Shown: piece after piece, positions 1-8,862 of the stretch
Layout of the letters: the number at the start of each line of letters is the position of its first letter
Numbering within the stretch: position 1 is the stretch's first letter
Source of the DNA: Euperipatoides rowelli
Lineage: Eukaryota; Onychophora; Udeonychophora; Euonychophora; Peripatopsidae
Strand: one strand, 5' to 3'
DNA: 14,577 nucleotides
NCBI GenBank assembly: GCA_003024985.2
Contig: PXIH01S0017138.1
Made by a program: the position numbers and the translations under genes
Notes under the pieces: generated by a model
Told to the model about the DNA's origin: nothing
What the model saw: only the letters and a program-made list of their open reading frames with translations
Database searches by the model: none

Positions 1-299
1 AAAGATTATTTTTTGATGACTTTTGTTATAACAAAGTGTCAATTTTTTTTTAAAAATATGCTAATTTTTTTTTTCTATTTTAAATAATTGTGATTAAAGT
101 ATTTACAAACAAAGATTAGAATATCAATTCGTTTATTGTTAATTTGTTGAATCTTTCTTTTTAATATAGGCTATATAAAAATTATTTCTTTCTTTACCAA
201 TACAGTGGAAAAAAATTTGTCCCAAATAATAGTTACCCACTGGAGCTGAAAAAAATAAAAGGAAAATGTTCCTGCAAGGGTTTTCAGTAGTAAGTTGAC

Positions 300-1080
300 C
301 ATTGACTAATTCATATCTTCAAATAGCCGGTTGATTCTTATTTTCCAGATTGCGTTGAGGCACATTATGAAAATTCTGAGTTTTATTTTATTGTGAATAT
401 TTGAGAGTATTAATACTTGAATTGTGTTATAGTCTGTTTTCACTATGGTTATAAAAGGGCATTTATTATCAATACGGAATTTAAATTTTCAGTGATAAGT
501 TGGTTCATAGGAAGAGCTTTATACACCACTTTTATAATAAAGTCAATGATGCTTAGTGGCATAAAGGAATTAGTAGAAATTTGATTGACACGTGTCATGC
601 AATCAGTAGGTCACTGCTCCTGGTCTTGTATAAGAGAATGGTTTCTGATAGATCGTATTTGATAATTGGGGTGATTATCTCTTTAGAGAGAACATCGATA
701 AAATTTAATCAGCATGCATATCATTTCAAAAAGATGTTCTTTTTTTTTAAATATTGGCAGGGGAAGGATGTATCATGGGCATAAAATCCAGAAATAAATT
801 ATTCTTTTAGAAAAAAAAGGGTTGATCTTATGCCATTTGCTTGAATTGTATTGATAATCAGATTGAGGTTTGTTTAAGGCTGGGTCCCTTTTTTGAGAAG
901 TGTGAGTAAGGCTTATTTCTGCCAATGAGTGACAGCTTGCTTTCCATCAGATTTTATTAAATATGGAGGTGGTAGTTGCAATAAATTGCTACATGAAGTC
1001 TAGGCTATATGAGTCACGCGGTATTAGATTTTCAATATACAAATAACGTTAATAATTTAATTCTCATGATTCTGGATAGA
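300..1080 (-). other. Probable 3' part of the left RT relic (very decayed)
   Basis: No continuous reading frame survives here. On the minus strand, about 309-370 reads FIMCLNAIWKIRINRLFED. It resembles the IWKARN...VF segment in the tail of the L1/Tx1-like relic at the right end (11081-11101). The distance from the RT QG motif to this IWK is about 1120 nt here. In the right-hand element it is about 1150 nt once its piggyBac-like insert is subtracted. This colinearity is the main reason to treat the stretch as the C-terminal part of the same RT relic. No zinc-binding CxxC...HxxxxC motif is recognisable. Positions 1-300 show nothing beyond A/T runs. Confidence 0.35.
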
Positions 1081-1119
1081 TAGGATTTTATTGTGGTGGC
1101 GATGTGGTTAATTTTTTCC

Positions 1120-1800
1120 AGTAGAGTATTCTGCACCTTAGTTCTTGTTAAATGTCCTATGAAGGGATATGGTACTCCAAGGTAGGCTTTTGTATGTGTT
1201 TGGGCATAGAATGTTGATATTTTTCATGTTAGCTAAATTAATTACTGCATTTTTAATCCTATTGTACTACTGCCTATTGTTGTGTAGAGGAGTATATTTT
1301 TTGAAGGGCAACGTTGTCTTTATCAATATAATTGCTTATGATGACTAAACCATCTGCATAAGTGAGGATTTTGATATGAGTTTAGAATCAGTAGGAAATT
1401 TCTGGCAAGTCATTATCTAAGTTGTTCAGCACTTTATTGATATATAGTGAAGAGGGTGGGGAGCCCTGTGTGAGCCTCTCCAAATGTGAAAATTCTTATA
1501 TATTTTATTATTTCTTTTTATTCCTGTGTAATTTGATGTTATGTAATTAATTATTCCATTTTTCAAATTTACGTCTTGAATGTTTGCATTTATAGCCTAC
1601 CTTTAAATAAATATTACAGATTCATAAAGTCATATGCTTTTTGAAAATCTTTGAAGACTGGCGGAAAGGCTGTTCTTTTCCCCTTTAAAGTAAGTGTATA
1701 TTGCTTGAAGGATGGTAACTGGGATGTGGATATAGCAGCCTTAAATGCCAATTAAAATGGATGTATATTTTTAGTAGTTGAGAATAAGGAACCTGAAAGA
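1120..1800 (-). pseudogene. Decayed non-LTR retrotransposon reverse transcriptase (left relic)
   Basis: The minus-strand translation shows RT palm motifs in the right order and spacing, broken by stops and frameshifts. KDFQKAYDFMN at about 1620-1652 is the motif-A block (FVDFQKAYDSVN-like). RLTQGSPPSS at about 1447-1476 is the xGxxQGSPLS block. ILTYADGLVIIS at about 1337-1370 is the catalytic YADD block, with the second aspartate changed to glycine (YADG at 1349-1360). The AYD-to-QG and QG-to-YADG spacings (about 165 and 110 nt) resemble those of the right-hand relic (about 155 and, without its insert, about 130). It is therefore probably the same L1/Tx1-like type, although CR1/jockey-group RTs share these motifs. 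No endonuclease was found on its 5' side, where the palindrome begins at 2706, so the copy looks 5'-truncated. It is not functional. Confidence 0.7.
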
Positions 1801-1857
1801 TAAACCCAAAGTTCACTATAACAACAAATAGGATGAAAATAATATATTAAAAACAAC

Positions 1858-1874
1858 TAATAATCATAATAGTA

Positions 1875-1909
<35 letters not shown>

Positions 1910-1911
1910 CA
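1858..1911. repeat. (TAA)n microsatellite, left of palindrome
   Basis: A nearly uninterrupted run of TAA/AAT trinucleotides lies about 50 bp outside the left arm of the long palindrome. It is slightly degenerate on its left side (TAATCATAATAGTAATAG), then pure for about 27-30 bases. A similar, more mixed run lies directly outside the right arm. Confidence 0.9.
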
Positions 1912-1956
1912 TGTGAAGGTCTAGTTGAGGCTTCTATTTCTCGTTATTTAAAGTTT

Positions 1957-2315
1957 TTGTGAGAAGGTAGTATATCCGTACTACAGTAATATCCAATAAC
2001 GATGAGGTTTTTCAGTATGAATGCAATGTAAAGTATATTGCATTAAAATGAGTGTTGGGAGATATTTTAAGAATATAAACACAACTAAAGTTAAATTTAA
2101 TACTTATTTAATCAACCAAGAACTTTCGTTCTTATAAAATGGAATTCTACAGGGTTGCTGGTTTACTCTAAAAACACACAAAGAAAATATTTGTTTAAAA
2201 AAGGATGAGTGATGAATATAAGAAAATGGTCAATGGAATGTAACATACATTTTGACAAAAAAAATTTAAAAAACATTTTTTTTAAAAAAAAAAAATATCC
2301 AATGCTTACCCAATT
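1957..2315 (+). repeat. Long palindrome, left arm
   Basis: This arm starts TTGTGAGAAGGTAGTATATC and is the imperfect reverse complement of the segment ending at 2706. By eye the arms agree at roughly 90% or more. Differences are scattered substitutions and short indels, for example an extra AAAG near 2031 and a reshuffled stretch near 2100-2125. The arms are therefore not an exact duplicate created by assembly. No protein domain was recognised on either strand and no target-site duplication is evident at the outer ends. It could be a foldback-type element or an inverted duplication of an unknown repeat. Confidence 0.9.
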
Positions 2316-2351
2316 TTTATTTTCATCTACAATTGGGTAAGCATTGGATAT
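2295..2351. repeat. Central perfect 21-nt hairpin of the palindrome
   Basis: ATATCCAATGCTTACCCAAT plus T (2295-2315) pairs perfectly with 2331-2351 across a 15-nt loop (2316-2330). The core is free of mismatches while the surrounding arms have diverged. It is bounded on both sides by T-run/A-run tracts (about T8A12) that are themselves self-complementary. It could be a very small TA-flanked MITE or simply the conserved tip of the large foldback. Confidence 0.9.
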
Positions 2352-2706
2352 ATATACAGTATATTTTTTTTAAAAAAAAAAAAAACTTTTTTTTAAAATA
2401 ATTTTGTCAAATATTGTATGTTACATTCCATTGTCCATTTTCTTATATTCATCATTCATCCTTTTTTAAACAAATATTTTCTTTGTGTGTTTTTAGAGTA
2501 AACCAGCAACCCTGTAGAGTTCCATTTTATAAGAACGAAAGATATAGGTTGATTAAAGAAGTTAGTGTTGAATTTAACTTTAGTTGTGTTAATATTCTTC
2601 AAATATCTCCCAACACTCATTTTAATGCAATATACATTGCATTCATACTGAAAAACCTCATCGTTATTGGATATTACTGTAGTACGGATATACTACCTTC
2701 TCACAA
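2331..2706 (-). repeat. Long palindrome, right arm
   Basis: This is the reverse complement of 1957-2315, ending ...GGATATACTACCTTCTCACAA. It is slightly longer than the left arm because of a longer A/T spacer next to the central hairpin (about 2352-2400). The 107-codon open frame that runs through it (2414-2737) reads into the adjoining microsatellite as N/H/Y repeats and matches no family I know, so I do not call it a gene. A transcript across 1957-2706 would fold into a long double-stranded RNA. Confidence 0.9.
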
Positions 2707-2806
2707 TAATAATTATCATCATTATTATAATCATTAATGATAAAAATATTAATCATCATCATAATAATAATAATCATAATAATAATGATAATAATAATAA
2801 AATGAA
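2703..2806. repeat. Mixed (ATC/AAT)n microsatellite, right of palindrome
   Basis: About 100 bp of interleaved AAT, ATC and ATT trinucleotides abut the right arm. It is more degenerate than the left-hand (TAA)n run and carries both strand versions of the repeat, so it is not a clean mirror of the left tract. Confidence 0.85.
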
Positions 2807-3462
2807 AATGGTGATATTAATATGATCATGTTATTAATCATTTTAGACTCCTGATAATTATTTTATTTGTTTGAATAAATTGTTTTTGCTTAAAAGAAAA
2901 TAGAATTTTTACTCTTTTCAAGAGTGTATAAATTTAGAACTATATTTTTGTTAATTTCTAAAAATATGTTTGCATTTCTTGGTGATGTAATAAGTTGATG
3001 ATATTGTAGTCATGCCTAGACTGTAGGACTAAATATCACGGTTAGAATAGATTATTTTTTATTTTTTAGTCAAAACTATTTTTTTTAACATGATAATCAT
3101 AATGAATTGACCAGATGTTGGAATTTGAACAGTCAGTAGATCTTTATGCTTCAGTTAATCCANTCTGCTTCTTGCACCTGTTGTGGTCTGCAGTCTGGTT
3201 GACTTTCTTCTGTTGCTCCACTTTATTTATTAATAATCACTTTACAAATAAATGAAAATTAAATGCAGCGCCATTTTTAGCTTTAATTACCAGATGGAAC
3301 TTTGATTCTGGATAATACTAAACTTCAGAAGAAACGGTAATGATGGAAATTTATCATTTTGTTTATCTATCTATCTTTCTTCATCAGATGATAAATTCTT
3401 TATAACTTTATTATTCTTTATTATAAACTGTATTTATACTTCATTTTTAGAATAATTCCACT
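2807..3462. other. Unassigned AT-rich spacer
   Basis: No coding frame, RNA gene or clear repeat was recognised. It contains one ambiguous base (N at 3163) and a short CTAT tract (about 3364-3376). Confidence 0.6.
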
Positions 3463-3476
3463 TTAAAACTGATATT
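3463..3476. repeat. Target-site duplication, left copy
   Basis: TTAAAACTGATATT matches TTAAAGCTGATATT at 3577-3590 in 13 of 14 bases. The pair exactly brackets the tRNA-like retroposon, as expected for target-primed retroposition. Confidence 0.75.
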
Positions 3477-3576
3477 TTTTAAAAAAAAAAAAACCACAAA
3501 TGTCCATGCCCTGGTGGGATTCGAACCCGGAATGTCTCATATGGCAGCCTGTCTTCTTGCCACTGAGGCATTGGCC
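3477..3576 (-). mobile_element. tRNA-derived SINE or tRNA retropseudogene
   Basis: On the minus strand the insert begins GGCCAATGCCTCAGTGGC, which contains an A-box-like TGCCTCAGTGG. It then has the B-box CCGGGTTCGAATCCC about 30 nt downstream, the spacing of an RNA polymerase III tRNA promoter. It ends in CATGGACATTTGTGG followed by a T-rich homopolymer (3477-3495 on the plus strand reads TTTTAAAAAAAAAAAAAA). The acceptor and D-stems do not pair well, so it is not a functional tRNA gene. At 100 bp it is a very short SINE, a truncated one, or a retroposed tRNA-like RNA. Flanking 14-bp repeats support an insertion event. Confidence 0.7.
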
Positions 3577-3590
3577 TTAAAGCTGATATT
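3577..3590. repeat. Target-site duplication, right copy
   Basis: TTAAAGCTGATATT is the partner of 3463-3476, with one mismatch. Confidence 0.75.
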
Positions 3591-3845
3591 ATTTCTGCTG
3601 AGTTCCAAAAATTTTTTTGGTAAAAAAAAAAAGGCCCCAATACAGCATAATTTTGTATTCATGAGAATATTTCCAATGAAGTACCTTAACCCAATTAATT
3701 CTAACACCTTGAATAATAATTACCATAAAATTTTAAAGAGCACAGAAAATGTTTGAAATTATACAATAAAAAAAAAACATAATAAAAAAAACATAATAAA
3801 ATATAAATAACAACTAAATAAAATTAAACTAAAAAAAAACAACAC
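3591..3845. other. A-rich unassigned spacer
   Basis: It consists largely of A-rich low-complexity sequence, including repeated AAAAAACATAATA near 3766-3800. No gene was recognised. Confidence 0.55.
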
Positions 3846-4090
3846 TCAGATTCCGTTATCTGCCCACCAATATGGCTGACTGTTGTAAGTTGAAATTATC
3901 TAGATAGGCACTCAGCAAAATATTATTTCACCTCTAGATTATCCTAGGGTTCAGGGTTACGGTAAGGTTAGGACTGTAAAGAAAATATACTAAAATCATT
4001 GAGAAAAAAATACTAATTCCACATACTACGTTTTAGTTGTCGCGCTACACCTAACGTTAATTATGTTGGTGGGCAGATAACGGAATTTGA
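3846..4090. mobile_element. MITE-like element with about 24-bp terminal inverted repeats
   Basis: The left end TCAGATTCCGTTATCTGCCC (continuing ACCAATAT) is inverted at the right end, which reads ATGTTGGTGGGCAGATAACG then GAATTTGA. About 24-27 bp pair with two or three mismatches. The 245-bp interior codes for nothing, so it would be non-autonomous. A convincing target-site duplication was not found: the flanks (ACAACACT / CCAAAAAA) do not match. I therefore cannot assign a transposase superfamily. The interior carries a degenerate telomere-like stretch (AGGGTTCAGGGTTACGGTAA, then GGTTAGG) at about 3945-3972. Confidence 0.75.
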
Positions 4091-5894
4091 CCAAAAAAGC
4101 TATGCGATGACAAAATTAATTTTATCTTGTATTGCTATATAAAAAACTAACAATCGGCAAAAATACATTTTGAGCAAGTAAGATAGGGAAGGAGGAGATT
4201 GGTATGCAGATCAATGACATAACCAGGGAGTGAGTTTATTTTTCTGCAGCCAATAGAAAACTAAATTTAATCAGCAGAATATACAGTATCGAATTTTCTA
4301 ATTTTTGTTGGGGGGTGGGGGTGTGTGTGTGTTGAGTTTTCAGTGACGAGAGACCTATTCCACCATATGTTGTATTGTGGTTCTGTTTTTAAAATATTCC
4401 TGATGTGTGAAACAAAAAACACCTTTAAAATCTATCAGACAAAAGATGTAATTAATTAAAATTAGAATTAGAATTTTATCCTAATTTGATAGAATGACAG
4501 TAACCACTTCTCAATAATGCAATCTTATATCAAGGTGGCTGTTTTTATTTATTTTTATAGAATATTTAATAAAGATTATATTGAATAGTGATTCAGTTAT
4601 ATGCAAGAAGATGTTTTCAAATTGCTTTAAAAACACTTAAGCCTAAGTACAGTGGATGATTAATTATTATATAATCCTGATGAGTTATCAATTTGGCTGA
4701 AATCAAATTCGAACCACAATTAAAAATAAGAACTAGTTTCAAGAAATATCATGTTTAAGTATTGTTCCACACTCTGCAATTGTTCATTCATGTGACCAAT
4801 TTCTCCCAGAGCTACTTAATATAATCACTAGTCACAAGCAGGCAGGCAGTATGGTAGACGCCGCCGCCGGAGTTTAGATTTCCCACGGTACAGCTTATCA
4901 CAACAAGCTTTATAACATTTTAGTTCTAACATCCTTTTCTGCTAATAGGAAAACTCTAAAACTCAATATGATAAGATATTCTGAACCAAGATATACTTAG
5001 ATTTCCTCTCCTTTTTCTCTAATCTATTTCCCCCTCTTTTTTCTCTCTACATGTTAAGAATAAAAAAAAATGAAAACATATTTATAATACATTTTTTTAG
5101 TTAATTGATTATCTCTACAGTCTTCATTTTGTTTTGATTTAGGTCAGGTGATCAATATAGGAAAGATCCACTATTCAGAGGGTTTTATTGGTCAATAAGG
5201 GGAAAGGCTTATGATTATTGTGGATGTATGCATTGATGTTCTGTTAACTCTTGAGTAATTTCATTCATTCAAATTTAGTACAGGGTTAATGAGCAATATG
5301 AGAGGATTTACATAATGTTTGACAATCTGTGTATCTCTGTTCCCCTCTTAATAACATTGAACTCAGAAATAAATTTAACCTGTCAGCAGATTATTATGTG
5401 ATATAATGACGTGTTTTCAATGCTCTATGAATTTCTGCTTGATGTTTTCAAGGATATCCTCAAATGTCATTTATGTAGCAATCCTGAATTTCTATCCATA
5501 GAAGCCATTATATACTGTATATATTNTTACCAATAGAATACATTCTAACAAAATCTATTTTAATGGCTTATAATTATTTTTGCTTGCTTTAATTATATCA
5601 CTTCTGCTTAATAATACCAAATAAATTATTTGGCATATTCTTTTTCTTTTAAAATTCAATTACTCTAATTTTTCAAATGTCAACATAGTTGTATGAGGAT
5701 CAGGATTACTCAAACATCTCCTCAGATGTCAGATGCATAATATCAGCATAAACCTTTCACTAGGAAATAAAGTACAATCTGAATTCTCCTTGACAAAGAG
5801 TCTGAAAGTCACATGACCTCTATTTTAATGAACTACAGAAGTTATAAAACTTCCATCTTTTGTGTATTAATCAAGAAAACAATGTCAAAAGAAC
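4091..5894. other. Unassigned AT-rich region
   Basis: About 1.8 kb with no supported gene. Visible details are a G-rich plus (GT)n tract at about 4308-4335, a short (GCC)n patch at about 4859-4869, a small self-complementary TATATACTGTATATA at about 5511-5525, and an ambiguous base at 5526. The right end may include the 3' untranslated part of the adjacent RTE element, but no element terminus is recognisable. Confidence 0.6.
4308..4335. repeat. G-rich / (GT)n microsatellite
   Basis: A short run of G-rich sequence leads into GTGTGTGTGTGTG, standing out from the AT-rich surroundings. It is a simple repeat with no evidence of function. Confidence 0.85.
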
Positions 5895-6859
5895 AGTTCT
5901 TCCTGTGGCTTCTATAAAGGTCAATCTTCAGTAGATCTGGAAAACCTTTTTATTTCATCCTCCCATCTGATATTAGGTATTCATTGAGGTCATTTTTTAT
6001 TCAATGGAATCCAATTGTGTATTTCTGTACTACATATCTTCCTTGTTGCTATATGACCAGCCCATTTTAATTTTAAATTCTTTACTCTTTCAATAATATC
6101 ACAAATCTTTGTTTGTGCTCTAACTCTTTTAATTCATTTTCTATTCCTCCATGTTTCTCCATCACAAACATCCTCATACTTCTTTGAATTGTTTATAGTT
6201 TTTTTAATCATCTTTGCATTTATCATCATATCATCACTGGTAATACAATCTGGTCAAAAACTTTCCTTATCATACATGAAGAAAGTTTTCTTTTAAAATG
6301 TCATTTAATTTTTCAAACACACTCCATCACATTTTCCTTCTTCTTTAATTTGCACATATGGTTTTCACTTGACATCATAGGTGTTGACCTCTTCATTTAT
6401 AGCACCATTTGCTTCAATGACTTTAGATTGCTCATGTTTGTTGAATATCACTATGGTCTTTCTTAGATTTATTTTCATACCTACTTTTAAGCTAGCATTA
6501 CTTAGGTCAATATTATGTTTCTGGCAATCTTCTGGACTTGAATAAATCAAAACAATATTGTCATCAAAATGTAGATAGTCCATTTATTTGTAGTCCAGTA
6601 TTCCCAATCGAGACTCTTAAAGATTTCTTCATGTGTAGCTGTAAATAACTTTGGGGAGATTGTTACCTTTAAGAATGCATTTTTCAATTTGTATCTTGTT
6701 GATGATCTTGTGTAATCACACTGTAGGTGTTGCCTTCTTATATATGTTACTGATCAAATCAATATATGGACATAAATAATTACTTATGAGTGAAACTATT
6801 CAAAATAGAGTAGACTAATCAAAGGCCAGAAGTTCTATGTAAAGTTGAAATTAATATTC

Positions 6860-6867
6860 ATTGTATA
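6860..6867. repeat. 8-bp target-site duplication of the hAT-like MITE, left copy
   Basis: ATTGTATA matches ATAGTATA at 7124-7131 in 7 of 8 bases. An 8-bp duplication is the hallmark of hAT transposition. Confidence 0.8.
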
Positions 6868-7123
6868 CAGGGCTGGATTTAAACTTGGTGAGGCACTGGG
6901 ATATATAAAGTTTGGAGGCCCCTTGTATTGTTAGAATTAAATTTTGATGAGCTTTTTTGTATAATAAAAGTAGAACATAACTGGAAATATTTTAGCATTG
7001 AAATATGCAGAACATTCATAGCCTAGGTACACCAATGGTTTAATTTTTTTTATAAGAGGCCAACGCCTCCCTGCAATATAAGGCCCTAAGCTGCAGCCCA
7101 CCAAGCTCATATATCTGGCCCTG
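6868..7123. mobile_element. hAT-like MITE (256 bp) inside the RTE RT
   Basis: The ends are inverted repeats: CAGGGCTGGATTTAAACTTG (continuing GTGAGGC) on the left and, on the other strand, CAGGGCCAGATATATGAGCT (continuing TGGTGGGC) on the right. The roughly 27-bp TIR starts with the CAGGG typical of hAT elements. It is flanked by an 8-bp duplication with one mismatch. The interior has no coding capacity and has GGCCCC/GGCCCT-rich subterminal sequence, so it was mobilised in trans. It separates the NGFNTMDHHLQ block of the host RTE from the block ending SPKLFTA. It therefore arrived after the RTE copy was in place. Confidence 0.88.
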
Positions 7124-7131
7124 ATAGTATA
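7124..7131. repeat. 8-bp target-site duplication of the hAT-like MITE, right copy
   Basis: ATAGTATA is the partner of 6860-6867. Confidence 0.8.
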
Positions 7132-7821
7132 TTTGAATGACTTTATGCACTACTTGCAGGTGGTGGTCCATTGTGTTAAATCCATTCTGAAACCAGTTTG
7201 TTCCTTTTATTGAGACTTATCCAATTATTTTTGTAATTATTTGCTAGAACCGTAGTAAAATTTTTACATACCGTATAACTATAACAATTGATAGTCTTGT
7301 AATTTCTATGCTTTAAACATTCTTTAAAACACCAAGCCGGTACATTTTATAGTTCATCCCTAACTACTTTTATAATATCAATTGTTATGTTAACTTCTGT
7401 TGCCTTTCCAATTCTTCCTGTGTTTCACTGCATGCTGTACATCTTCTGTGAGTACATATGGCAGATAATAATTGTCCATCAAATATTTTTTATCTTATTT
7501 AAATCTTCTTCCTTAAAGTTAGTATCATCTTACACATCTTGATAGATCATCTGTTTGTTTTGTTGCTATTGTTTGATGTTTCTAATAATTAACCTTTGTT
7601 TTCTTGATCCTATCACAGTGGTATGCTTGCACATCTGTATGGTAATGCATCTTTCTTGTTTTTCATTCCATATCACTTTTTCATTACATTTTTAATCTTT
7701 TTATGTAAGTCTCTTATCAGTGTTTTGTCTCTTGTACCATTTGACTGCATCTACATTATTTTCATTGATGGTTATAGTTGTTTCTTCAGACCTTGTACTT
7801 CTTCCTGCATATTTAGAAGTT

Positions 7822-8335
7822 TTAACTGAAACTCATGCATGACATCTCAAGATTTTTAGATCAATGGACTGAAACTCTTGTGAGACTTCTCAAGATTCTC
7901 CATATCAATGAATTGAAACTCATGGTGACTTCTCAAAGTTCTCCAGATCAATGTATTGAATCTCATGGTGACTTCTAAAGGTTCTGCAGATCAATGGACT
8001 CATGGTAACTTCTCAAGGTTCTGCACATCAATGTACTGAAACGCATGGTGACTTCTCAAAGTTCTCCAGATCAATGGATTGAAACTCATTGTGACTTCTA
8101 AAGGTTCTGCAGATCAATGGACTGAAACTCATGGTAACTTCTTGAGATTCTGAAACTCATGGTGACTTCTCAAGTTTCTCCAATCATTGGACTAAAACTC
8201 ATGGTGAATTCTCAAAGTTCTGCATATCAATGGACTGAAATTCATGCATGACTTCTCAAAATTTTCCAGATCAATGGATTGAAACTCATGGTGATTTCAC
8301 AAGGTCTTCCAGATCAATGAACTGAAACTTCATTT
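7822..8335. repeat. 43-bp minisatellite, about 12 units
   Basis: The unit on the plus strand is approximately ACTGAAACTCATGGTGACTT followed by CTCAAGGTTCTCCAGATCAA and TGG. The GAAACT landmark recurs at 7828, 7871, 7915, 7958, (about 7995, with a 6-bp deletion), 8038, 8081, 8124, 8152 (a unit shortened by 15 bp), 8194, 8237, 8281 and 8324. The period is 43 with occasional 42 or 44. Units diverge by several substitutions each. There are no unique spacers, so it is not CRISPR-like. It sits between the endonuclease and RT parts of the RTE relic. A 43-bp period cannot preserve a reading frame, so the expansion by itself would break the ORF. Confidence 0.95.
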
Positions 8336-8349
8336 TGACAGGTTTAATC

Positions 8350-8862
8350 ATTCCAAGTGTTGTATTTAGAATGGTGAGAGAGATTACTAGCCTATGGTCA
8401 CTACCATTGTTGATTAGTTAAATCCTGAGATGTCATGCACTATGTTCTTTTTGTTAATAAGAATGTAATCAATTCCATTCTTCAAATTGCTTAGTCCTTT
8501 CCAAATCCATTATCTATTTGATGATTTTTTGAAAATGAATTTATGATGAACACATTATTAGTAACTGAAATTTTTACCTTTCTGACAACTTATCATCCCT
8601 GGAATCATGACCCAATCTTTCCACTGAAACTTTCATGTTTTTGCTTTGCTCATATTTAGGCATTGAAATCAGCCATAATAATTTTATAGTAAAAATAACC
8701 ATTATCTTATAAATTCTGCACACACTCATAAAATATTATTCTATTTCTTCATCTAAATGGCTTGTAATTGGAGCATAAATTTGCACGGAGAAATTCAAAC
8801 AAACTACCATCAATTAGTAACGATGTTCTTTGGCTTTCAATGCCATATGATTTTGGTCCAAC
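8350..8862 (-). pseudogene. RTE APE-type endonuclease domain, C-terminal half (broken)
   Basis: Minus-strand motifs in order are: QIYAPITSHLDEEIE (about 8735-8780, with YAP at 8763-8777), matching the QVYAPT block; MADFNA (8659-8676), the GDFNA catalytic block with Gly replaced by Ala; RDDKLSER and SVTNNVFIINSFSK (about 8535-8600); WIWKGLSNLKNGIDYILINK (about 8447-8510, the TWxSPDGxxxNEIDYIL block); and GSDHRLV (about 8385-8405), the catalytic SDHR. At least three frameshifts and stops intervene. This enzyme would nick target DNA for reverse transcription. Its N-terminal half, including the glutamate-bearing motif, is absent. Confidence 0.85.

Larger units (their letters stand above)
5895..7821 (-). 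pseudogene. RTE reverse transcriptase and C-terminal region (broken)
   Basis: From 5' to 3' on the minus strand: EFQLKLLN-like linker (about 7830-7800); YKIFTK-like fingers in fragments; EQTGFRMDL/NGFNTMDHHLQVVHKV (about 7140-7205, matching the QAGFRKGFSTMDH block); SPKLFTATHEEIFKSLDWE (about 6600-6660, the GDTISPKLF block); then, after a +/-1 shift, YLHFDDNIVLI (FDD at 6557-6571 in place of FADD), SSPEDCQ and DLSNASLKVGMKINLRKT, a highly characteristic RTE string (within 6365-6583). Further down are VFDQIVLPVM (YDQCILPVM-like, near 6240) and LKLKWAGHIA (near 6050-6075), the RTE C-terminal WAGHVAR block. The hAT-like MITE splits motif A from the GDTISP block. Stops occur throughout, so no enzyme is made. 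Confidence 0.85.

Noticed and set aside
581-784. 67-codon plus-strand open frame
   Set aside because: It lies opposite the decayed tail of the left RT relic, has no recognisable motif, and is the length expected by chance in AT-rich DNA.
2414-2737. 107-codon open frame in the right palindrome arm
   Set aside because: It ends by translating the microsatellite into N/H/Y repeats and has no family similarity. The left arm carries no matching open frame.
3108-3165. Second tRNA-derived SINE (B-box-like GTTCAAATTCC on the minus strand)
   Set aside because: There is no A-box at the right distance, no target-site duplication and no tail, so one short match is not enough.
3514-3756. 80-codon frame starting MGFEPGMSHM
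   Set aside because: Its start is the complement of the tRNA-like B-box, so it is a by-product of the retroposon and the A-rich spacer.
3940-3975. Interstitial telomere tract
   Set aside because: Only a few degenerate TTAGGG-like units lie inside a MITE, which is common in such elements and does not mark a chromosome end.
4855-4885. CpG-island or promoter signal at the GCC patch
   Set aside because: The GC-rich patch is only about 15-20 bp and has no adjoining gene.
7623-7829. 68-codon plus-strand hydrophobic frame
   Set aside because: It is antisense to the RTE linker/RT; lysine-rich coding on the minus strand gives F/L/I-rich frames on the plus strand.
7822-8335. CRISPR-like array
   Set aside because: Units are directly adjacent 43-bp tandem repeats with no unique spacers, in a eukaryotic transposon context.
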